The notes under the pieces were generated by a model. The model did not search any database, was not told where the DNA came from, and saw only the letters and a program-made list of their open reading frames with translations. From contig JAQUNT010000114.1 of assembly GCA_028717525.1 (NCBI GenBank), forward strand, positions 1 through 7,049: 7,049 nucleotides of DNA, read 5' to 3'. A program made the position numbers and the translations under genes. The stretch is from Elusimicrobiota bacterium. Its GTDB lineage: Bacteria; Elusimicrobiota; Elusimicrobia; UBA1565; UBA9628. Each line of letters starts with the position of its first letter. Positions within the stretch are counted from its first letter, which is position 1. This document shows, piece by piece, positions 1 through 4,659 of the stretch.

Positions 1-1
1 C

Positions 2-139
2 GCATACGAGAAGCGGCGCAACGACCTCGTGGAAGAATTCCAGGGCAACCGCAACCCCTTCATCGACGACCCCGCTCTCGCGGACCGCATCGGCGCCGAG
101 GCCTTCCGGCGCGCCTCCCGCTGGGACGAGTCCCGATAG
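2..139 (+). CDS. Endonuclease I family nuclease, C-terminal fragment
   Basis: The 5' part lies outside the window; 45 codons remain, ending in TAG at 137-139. The residues RRNDLVEEFQGNRNPFIDDP match the conserved C-terminal block of the endonuclease I (EndA/NucM) family, where 'QGNRNPFIDHP' is the typical form. Family members are secreted or periplasmic nucleases that cut double-stranded DNA (some also RNA) using a beta-beta-alpha-metal fold; the catalytic His lies upstream and cannot be seen here. After the block there are about 20 further residues rich in Ala, Arg and Glu, slightly longer than the shortest family members. The reading frame is distinguished from the other two by this motif and by its ending just before a terminator hairpin. 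The gene converges on the lipoprotein operon. Family assignment is fairly secure; the exact subfamily and substrate are not visible. Confidence 0.82.
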   Translation, partial: AYEKRRNDLVEEFQGNRNPFIDDPALADRIGAEAFRRASRWDESR

Positions 140-180
140 AAAAAGGAAGCCCCGCTCCGGACGGCGAGCGGGGCTTCTTC
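140..180. terminator. Bidirectional intrinsic terminator between convergent genes
   Basis: A perfect 12-bp inverted repeat, GAAGCCCCGCTC (146-157) and GAGCGGGGCTTC (166-177), encloses an 8-base loop. On the minus strand the stem is followed directly by CC and TTTTT (complement of 140-145), the classic U-tract layout, 10 bp past the stop of the lipoprotein operon. On the plus strand it starts 6 bp after the nuclease stop but has only a short TTC after the stem, so it should work better for the minus-strand operon. Confidence 0.88.
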
Positions 181-187
181 GCGAGCC

Positions 188-1228
188 TTACTGGTTCTCG
201 AAATACTCCGTGATCCCGTCGCTGATCTGCGCCGCCACCTTCTTGGCGAGGTTGGCCAGGCTGCGGCGCGCCGCCGTGTTGTAGTCGCCCGAGGAGCCCT
301 TCTCGGCGACGTCGAACTGCAGGAAGACCTTGTTGGTGCGGCCGTCCTTGAGGCTCACGGTCACGTAAGAGCGCGCGAACTTCCAGCGTGGGTCCGTGCC
401 CTCCACCGGGTTGGTCTCCGCCTCGCCCGTGACCAGGACGTCCACCGGGCCCGACGGAGCGCCGGCCGAGGCCTGCAGGCCGAAGCCGTTGAGGGCCTTG
501 ACCACGCCCGTCTCCACCTCGCGGGACTTGGTGCCGGACACGTCGATGGCCACATCCAGCTCGGAGAGGGCCTTGGCGGCCGTGGCGCGCACCGCCGCCT
601 CGTCGACCGGGTTGGGCATACCCTTGCCGTCGAGCACGCGCAGGTCGTTCTCCAGCCCCTTGCGGGCCTTGAACAGGGCCAGGAGCTTCATCCCGGCCTT
701 GACCCGGGGCAGCTTGTCCGTGGCCTGGACCATCTGCGCGTACCACTGCTTGACCTGCGCGTCGAAGTCCGCGATCTTGTCCGTGATGGCGGATAGGGCC
801 TTGGCCTTCTCCAGCACCGCCAGGGCGTAGTAGACCCGCGAGGCGTCGTCCTGCCAGGTCTCCGGGACCTCCACGCCCTCCAGGACCTTCTTGGACACGT
901 TCTCCACGCTGTTGGAGACCGACTGCGAGAAGGAGTTCTGGTCCTTCTGGCCCGTGACCTGGACCGTGGATTCCATCGCCTGCGAGGCCGTGTTGACCGT
1001 GATCTGAGAGGAGAATATCTTGGAGATCTCCCCGCGGGCGCGCTCCCCGGCCGTGTTCCGGTCGTCGGCGCTGCCCACCCCGGTCAGGTACTTGTCGCGG
1101 GGGTACTCCATGCTCGAGCCGTCGACCCACTCCGGCTTGGGGTTGCGGGGATTGGCTTTGGCCGCGGGAGCGCTCGCGCTGGCGCAGGCGCAGGCCAGCG
1201 ACGCCAAAAGCAGCAGTGTCTTCTTCAT
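188..1228 (-). CDS. LPP20-family lipoprotein, long form (346 aa)
   Basis: Last gene of the four-lipoprotein operon. The N-terminus is MKKTLLLLASLACACASAS, a short signal peptide with candidate lipidated cysteines at 13 or 15; the lipobox is not ideal. Residues about 33-80 carry the LPP20 signature: PEWV, then YLTGVGSADD, then A-rich helix and EISKIFSSQI. Residues 110-200 (VLEGVEVPETW, VYYALAVLEKAKA, followed by charged helix) look like an alpha-helical extension. Residues about 220-346 form a separate alpha/beta-like domain with VDVLVTGEAE and SYVTVSLKDGRTNKVF strands. The ATG at 1226-1228 overlaps the TAA of the upstream gene by one base. A longer frame running upstream to 2260 exists but is antisense-like low-complexity sequence and was not used. 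LPP20 proteins are envelope lipoproteins of unclear function. This one is a paralogue of the first gene in the operon. Role inferred only from context: envelope or peptidoglycan-related. Confidence 0.85.
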   Translation of the reverse strand: MKKTLLLLASLACACASASAPAAKANPRNPKPEWVDGSSMEYPRDKYLTGVGSADDRNTAGERARGEISKIFSSQITVNTASQAMESTVQVTGQKDQNSFSQSVSNSVENVSKKVLEGVEVPETWQDDASRVYYALAVLEKAKALSAITDKIADFDAQVKQWYAQMVQATDKLPRVKAGMKLLALFKARKGLENDLRVLDGKGMPNPVDEAAVRATAAKALSELDVAIDVSGTKSREVETGVVKALNGFGLQASAGAPSGPVDVLVTGEAETNPVEGTDPRWKFARSYVTVSLKDGRTNKVFLQFDVAEKGSSGDYNTAARRSLANLAKKVAAQISDGITEYFENQ

Positions 1229-2673
1229 TATTTGACCCCCATCTTCATCTTCGCCGTCTTGGATCCACCGGAGGATCCGGAGGCCGGCTGGCCTGGTTCC
1301 ACCGCGTCGGCGGTGCGGTAGCTCAGATACTTGCGCTTGCTCTTGACGATCTCCACGTCGTTGAAGACCTTGGTGCCGACCACGTTGCCCGCGGCGTCCT
1401 TGAAGCTCACCGTGACCGTGTGCTTGCCCACGGGCAGCTTCATGCGCGCCATGCGGATCTCGGCGGGCAAAGTGCCCCAGCAGCGGGTGTCCGCGACCTC
1501 GCTGGCCGCGGCGATGCCGTGGGCCGCGCCCCGGGCCAGCGCCTTGCAGGCCATCTGGCCGAAGACCCCTCCGGGCGCCTGGTCGCAGGCCTTGGCCGCG
1601 GCACGGGAGGCCACCTCGGCCAGGACGTACTTCACCGTCGCCCGCGCGATGGCGCGGGTGCGGATCATGGCCATGCGGTCCTGCAGGGTCTTGGTGGCGA
1701 TGGCCTGGATGTCCTCCATCAGCGTGGTGGGCAGGGTCTCGCCGCCGTCGACAGTGACCTCGGAGGACTTGGTCCGGAAGGGCTGGGCCTGGTATTCGGG
1801 GTAGGATATCGTTATGGAGTTCCCCGTTATGCCCGCGCGCAGGCCGTTGGAGAACTGCGCCCCCTGGGCTTCGGTGTCGTTCTCCTTGGCGATGGCCACG
1901 GCGTTGCCCCAGGCGACCTGGAAGGTCTTGGAGAGCTTGATCGGCGCCACCCCGTTGAAGTGCACGAAGACCAGCTCCCCGCGCGGGTTCTTCTTGTCCT
2001 CCTTGGGGAACCGGAAGACCGGTTTGGGGGAGCCGTAGGCGGTCTGGTACCAGCCGTAGGCCTCCATGGCCTTGTCCATGGAGATGCGGGCGTCGTCCAT
2101 CTTGCCCGCGTCGGCGTAGAGCAGGGCCGAGATATACTGGGCGAAGGCGTCGTCCTTGTACTTGGCCTTGCCCTCCAGCATCCGGTTGAGCTCGTCGAGG
2201 AAGATCCCGGCCTTGCGCGCCTCGACCAGGGCCTGGTCGAGCTTGCCCTGCAGGAGCCAATTGAAGGATCGGTAGACGTTGGTCAGCGCGCTCTCGAACG
2301 GCTCGCCCGCGTAGTCCACGGTGTTGTCGTTGAGCACCAGCATGCCCGCGGTCTTGGTCACGCTCTTGGTGTAGAGCTCCACCATGCGCTGCTCGGCCGT
2401 GTCGAAGGCCGCGTCGCTTTCCGGGTACTTGCCCTCGTGGTGCAGGATGGTGCCCTTGTCGAGGTAGAACAGCACCAGGTTCTTCTTGCCGTACTGGCCC
2501 TCTTTGGCCTTCTCGAGCGCAGCCTCGGCCCCGGCGTAGTCCTGCGCCGCCAGGAAGGCGTTGAGGCCCCTCTTGTGCGCGCCGGAAGGTCCTGACTGGC
2601 AGCCGGCTGCCGCGCAGAACAGCACGGCGGCCGCCGCCGCCCGGATGGCGATGTGGGGGGGGAATCTCAGCAT
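1228..2673 (-). CDS. COG3014-like TPR-type lipoprotein (481 aa)
   Basis: Third gene of the operon. ATG at 2671-2673 follows GGAG with a 5-base gap, 36 bp after the lpoB stop. The signal peptide (Arg11, then Ala/Val/Leu to 24) ends in AAGC, giving lipid Cys25. Residues about 35-205 contain helix pairs resembling TPR repeats, for example LFYLDKGTILHHEGKYPESD at 68-87 and YISALLYADAGKMDDA at 180-195. Residues 230-260 (ELVFVHFNGVAPIKLSKTF) and 330-392 (Ala-rich helices) follow. The C-terminal motif ADTRCWGTLPAEI (394-406) with a beta-rich LPVGKHTVTVSF resembles the end of the COG3014 family, which is uncharacterised and found beside lpoB-type genes. The function is unknown; a scaffold or partner for LpoB is an inference. 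The signal-peptide region contains an 8-C run (see repeat at 2655). The Ser/Gly/Lys-rich tail 459-481 looks disordered. Confidence 0.82.
   Translation of the reverse strand: MLRFPPHIAIRAAAAAVLFCAAAGCQSGPSGAHKRGLNAFLAAQDYAGAEAALEKAKEGQYGKKNLVLFYLDKGTILHHEGKYPESDAAFDTAEQRMVELYTKSVTKTAGMLVLNDNTVDYAGEPFESALTNVYRSFNWLLQGKLDQALVEARKAGIFLDELNRMLEGKAKYKDDAFAQYISALLYADAGKMDDARISMDKAMEAYGWYQTAYGSPKPVFRFPKEDKKNPRGELVFVHFNGVAPIKLSKTFQVAWGNAVAIAKENDTEAQGAQFSNGLRAGITGNSITISYPEYQAQPFRTKSSEVTVDGGETLPTTLMEDIQAIATKTLQDRMAMIRTRAIARATVKYVLAEVASRAAAKACDQAPGGVFGQMACKALARGAAHGIAAASEVADTRCWGTLPAEIRMARMKLPVGKHTVTVSFKDAAGNVVGTKVFNDVEIVKSKRKYLSYRTADAVEPGQPASGSSGGSKTAKMKMGVK
2655..2662. repeat. Eight-base G/C homopolymer inside a signal-peptide coding region
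   Basis: Eight G on the plus strand (CCCCCCCC in the gene) cover codons 4-7 of the COG3014-like gene. Runs of this length are prone to slippage, and a one-base change here would frameshift the protein just after its start. Confidence 0.9.
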
Positions 2674-2709
2674 ATTATCTCCGGACGGCAGCGGCTTGCG
2701 TTCACCGGC

Positions 2710-3315
2710 TTACCAGCCCGCCTTGGCGCGCTGGACGAACTTCTTGATCTTCTTAGAGCCGTTCCAGGCGATGACGTTGCTCTTCATGTTGAGCAGCTTG
2801 AGGTTGGTCTGGTAGAGCACCACCGACTTCCCGCCCTCCTGGTCCGTGATGGTGGAGATGATGCCGCTGAGCATGAAGTCCGCGCCGGCTTCCTGGCCGT
2901 GCTCCTTGCGGGTCTCCTCGGAGGCGTTGGTGTCCTGGTCGAGGCGCTCGTCGCGCACGTCGCCGCGCTCGCCCTTGGAGGCCACGAACTCCACCTTGCC
3001 GGAGTTCAGGAGTTCGCGCTGCAGGTCTTCGATGAAGGTGTCCGTGGCGATGTGCTCGCTGCTCTGGTTGCGCACGGTGCCCACGATGACGGTCGGCATG
3101 CCGCCCTTCTTGGAGGTGGCGGTCGCCAGCCAGGGGCGGGAGAGACAGTCCTTGATCATCTCTTCGGCGACCAGGCGGGAGTCGGTGTCGTTCCAGCGGC
3201 CGCTGATGTCCTTGACTTCGCCTACGTCCATGCGCTGGACCTGGGTCGAGGCGCAGCCGGCCAGCAGCGGGAACAGCAGCACGGCGATGCAGACGGATTG
3301 CAGGGGTTTGAACAT
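2710..3315 (-). CDS. lpoB: LpoB, penicillin-binding protein activator lipoprotein
   Basis: A 201-residue outer-membrane lipoprotein that in characterised species activates the peptidoglycan synthase PBP1b (transpeptidase and glycosyltransferase). The signal peptide ends in LLAGC, with lipid Cys21. The core matches the LpoB family (COG3417) closely: DISGRWNDTDSRLV (36-49), PWL (61-63), PTVIVGTVRNQSSEHIATDTF (74-94), LQRELLNSGKVEFV (98-111), ERLDQDTNASEETRK (123-137), GADFMLSGIIS (144-154) and a final WNGSKKIKKFV. Length is normal for the family. ATG at 3313-3315 has GGAGA just upstream. It is the second gene of the operon, after a short LPP20 gene and a hairpin. Its PBP1b partner is not in the window. 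Confident family call; that it stimulates a PBP1b-like enzyme here is inferred from family knowledge. Confidence 0.93.
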   Translation of the reverse strand: MFKPLQSVCIAVLLFPLLAGCASTQVQRMDVGEVKDISGRWNDTDSRLVAEEMIKDCLSRPWLATATSKKGGMPTVIVGTVRNQSSEHIATDTFIEDLQRELLNSGKVEFVASKGERGDVRDERLDQDTNASEETRKEHGQEAGADFMLSGIISTITDQEGGKSVVLYQTNLKLLNMKSNVIAWNGSKKIKKFVQRAKAGW

Positions 3316-3339
3316 GGTCTCTCCTTCAGATATCGAGTC

Positions 3340-3376
3340 GCCCAGACTGCAGGCGCAGGACGCCCGCAGTCTGGGC
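3340..3376. repeat. Intergenic inverted repeat between LPP20 gene and lpoB
   Basis: GCCCAGACTGC (3340-3350) pairs perfectly with GCAGTCTGGGC (3366-3376). Inside, GGCG (3352-3355) pairs with CGCC (3361-3364) after one A/C mismatch, leaving a 5-base loop: in total a 15-bp stem interrupted by one mismatch. Neither strand has a T-run after the stem, so it is not a standard intrinsic terminator. It sits 20 bp past the LPP20 stop and 24 bp before the lpoB start, where it could act as an mRNA 3'-end stabiliser, a processing site or a partial attenuator setting different expression of the first gene and lpoB. Confidence 0.75.
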
Positions 3377-3396
3377 TGTGGCGACGAAGGGCCGGC

Positions 3397-3969
3397 TTAG
3401 TGCTTGGCTTCCTCGGCCGCGAGCTCGTCGAAAGCCTTCTCCGCGTTGGCCTTGACGTAGTCACGCATCTTGGAGTCGAGCTCCTTGGACTCGTCGAGGC
3501 TCTTCTTGACCGCGGCCATGTCGAGCTTGACCAGGGCGAAGAGCGTGCCGTCCGTCGGGTCCTTCCAATGGTCCACCGGCATGGCGCCGTGCAAGGTGAA
3601 CTTGGCGAAGTTCTTCATGGTCTGGCTGACCATCTGCTCTTCGCTGGACTTGCTCATGTCGCCGGCCGTGATGGAGGCCATGTAGTCCTTGCTCAAGACC
3701 GTGACGTAGCTGTTCATGATCTTGGCGATCTCGGCGCGGCCGCGGTCGTCGGCGGCCGTGACCTGCAGGGCGCGGTTGCGGATGCCCTGGGCGATGCCCA
3801 CACCGTAGAACACGGCGCCGCCCTGCGCGTCCTTGAAGGCTCCGGAGCCTTTATTGACCCACTCGGGGGCGTTGTTGGCGATGGGGGCGGCCTTCTGGGG
3901 GGCAGTGCAGCCGACCACTGCGCTCACGGCTGCGGCGGCCACGAGTACACTCAGCTTTGCGAGTTGCAT
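3397..3969 (-). CDS. LPP20-family lipoprotein, short form (190 aa)
   Basis: First gene of the lipoprotein operon. The signal peptide MQLAKLSVLVAAAAVSAVVG ends in VVGC, so Cys21 is lipidated. The LPP20 domain follows: PEWV (35-38), VFYGVGIAQG (53-62), ALQVTAADDRGRAEIAKIM (67-85), then an LPP20-like C-terminal half with WKDPTDGTLFALVKLDMAAV (135-154) and a charged helical tail. The ATG at 3967-3969 was chosen because AGGAGG lies 9 bases upstream. An in-frame TTG six codons earlier would put the ribosome binding site inside the coding region, so it was rejected. The promoter at 4026-4055 gives a leader of about 50 bases. Family role: outer-membrane or envelope lipoproteins known first from Helicobacter pylori Lpp20; molecular function unresolved. 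Shares the PEWV-GVG architecture with the last gene of the operon, so the two are probably paralogues. Confidence 0.87.
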   Translation of the reverse strand: MQLAKLSVLVAAAAVSAVVGCTAPQKAAPIANNAPEWVNKGSGAFKDAQGGAVFYGVGIAQGIRNRALQVTAADDRGRAEIAKIMNSYVTVLSKDYMASITAGDMSKSSEEQMVSQTMKNFAKFTLHGAMPVDHWKDPTDGTLFALVKLDMAAVKKSLDESKELDSKMRDYVKANAEKAFDELAAEEAKH

Positions 3970-3978
3970 GTCGTCAGT

Positions 3979-3984
3979 CCTCCT
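3979..3984 (-). promoter_or_regulatory. Shine-Dalgarno site deciding the start of the short LPP20 gene
   Basis: AGGAGG on the minus strand, 9 bases before ATG 3967-3969. It fixes this ATG rather than the upstream TTG, whose second and third codons are this very site. Confidence 0.8.
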
Positions 3985-4025
3985 CAATAGGTCTGCCGTA
4001 AACGTGTCGGCTTACCTGCATGGCT

Positions 4026-4055
4026 AGTCTAACAGAAGCCCAAAACCGGTGTCAA
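4026..4055 (-). promoter_or_regulatory. Sigma70-type promoter of the lipoprotein operon
   Basis: On the minus strand a perfect TTGACA (4050-4055) is followed after 18 bases by TAGACT (4026-4031), which has a TGT extension just upstream (TGn extended -10). Four of six -10 bases match TATAAT. The start point would fall near 4019, about 50 bases before the LPP20 ATG. This is the most convincing promoter in the window. Confidence 0.68.
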
Positions 4056-4071
4056 GGTGATTTAAGTCACA
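4056..4071. promoter_or_regulatory. CRP/FNR-like palindromic operator
   Basis: GGTGA, six bases (TTTAAG), then TCACA. The right half is exact for the CRP consensus TGTGA-N6-TCACA and the left half differs in one base. Its centre is about 44 bases before the predicted start of the lipoprotein operon, near a class II activator position, and it overlaps the -35 area of the divergent orn promoter. The regulator's identity is unknown; a chance palindrome is possible. Confidence 0.4.
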
Positions 4072-4084
4072 TTTTTGCTATCAT
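4057..4084 (+). promoter_or_regulatory. Candidate promoter of orn
   Basis: TATCAT (4079-4084) matches five of six -10 bases and has the extended TG (TGC, 4076-4078). The -35 is poor: GTGATT at 4057-4062 with a 16-base spacer. Predicted start near 4091 leaves about 20 bases before the orn ATG. An AT-rich stretch (ATTTTT) lies just before the -10. Confidence 0.4.
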
Positions 4085-4110
4085 GCCTTGGCGGTCATCG
4101 ACGAGGAGAA

Positions 4111-4650
4111 ATGGTCAGCGACAAGAATCTGGTCTGGCTCGATCTGGAAATGTCGGGCCTGTTTCCCGAAAAGGACACCATCCTCGAGATCGCCACCATC
4201 GTGACCGACAGCGAACTGCGCGAGCTGGCGGAAGGGCCCTGCCTCGCCATCCGCCAGCCCGACGAGGTCCTCGCCCGCATGGACCCCTGGTGCGTGGAGC
4301 ATCACGGCCAGTCCGGCCTGACCGAGCGCGTGCGCCAGTCCCGCGTGACCATGGCCGACGGGCAGGCGCGGACCTTGGAGTTCCTGATCCGTTGGTGTCC
4401 GCCCGGCAAATGCCTGCTCTGCGGCAACACCATCGGCCAGGACCGGCGCTTCCTGGTGCGCTACATGCCCCTCCTGCACGACTTCTTCCACTATCGCTCC
4501 ATCGACGTCAGCACCGTCAAGGAGCTGGTGCAGAGATGGTACCCGGGGCAGGCCTGCCGCTACGAGAAGCCCAAGCAGCACGAGGCCCTGGCCGACGTGC
4601 GCGAGTCCATCGCCGAGCTGGCCTTCTACCGGAAGGTGGCCTTCAAGTAG
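4111..4650 (+). CDS. orn: Oligoribonuclease
   Basis: A 179-residue 3'-to-5' exoribonuclease of the DEDDh family that degrades very short RNAs (chiefly dinucleotides), the last step of RNA turnover and of linear pGpG produced from cyclic di-GMP. All catalytic residues are visible: D11 and E13 in WLDLEMSGL, D111 in GNTIGQDRRFL, H157 and D162 in KQHEALADVRES. Length and order match the E. coli enzyme (181 aa) nearly residue by residue, including DVSTVKELVQRW. The ATG at 4111 is preceded by GAGGAGAA and aligns with the family's start; an in-frame ATG at 4075 would add a non-conserved 12-residue leader and is rejected. The gene stands alone, divergent from the lipoprotein operon and convergent with the caspase gene, and so has its own promoter. 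Cytoplasmic. Confidence 0.96.
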   Translation: MVSDKNLVWLDLEMSGLFPEKDTILEIATIVTDSELRELAEGPCLAIRQPDEVLARMDPWCVEHHGQSGLTERVRQSRVTMADGQARTLEFLIRWCPPGKCLLCGNTIGQDRRFLVRYMPLLHDFFHYRSIDVSTVKELVQRWYPGQACRYEKPKQHEALADVRESIAELAFYRKVAFK

Positions 4651-4659
4651 GATCCCTAC
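4647..4659. repeat. Small inverted repeat spanning both convergent stop codons
   Basis: GTAGG (4647-4651) and CCTAC (4655-4659) around a 3-base centre contain the TAG of orn and the TAG of the caspase gene. No T-run follows on either strand, so no standard terminator is seen between these convergent genes. Confidence 0.6.

Noticed and set aside
60..1130. Minus-strand 356-codon open frame overlapping the long LPP20 gene and the terminator
   Set aside because: It is a frame shadow: Gly/Arg-rich, crosses the terminator hairpin and the convergent nuclease gene, and has no motif.
1229..2260. Upstream extension of the long LPP20 gene to make a 690-residue protein
   Set aside because: The added 344 residues are Arg/Gly/Gln-rich out-of-frame translation of the COG3014-like gene. 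The real start is the MKK signal peptide at 1226-1228.
3340..3376. Intrinsic terminator ending transcription after the first LPP20 gene
   Set aside because: The stem is strong, but no T-run follows on either strand and lpoB starts 24 bp later without a clear promoter of its own.
1216..3990. Two very long plus-strand open frames (1216-2595 and 2653-3990) opposite the lipoprotein genes
   Set aside because: They are antisense to genes with clear signal peptides and family motifs. Their translations are Gly/Val/Leu/His-rich, low in Lys and Asn, as expected when GC-rich third positions are read on the other strand.
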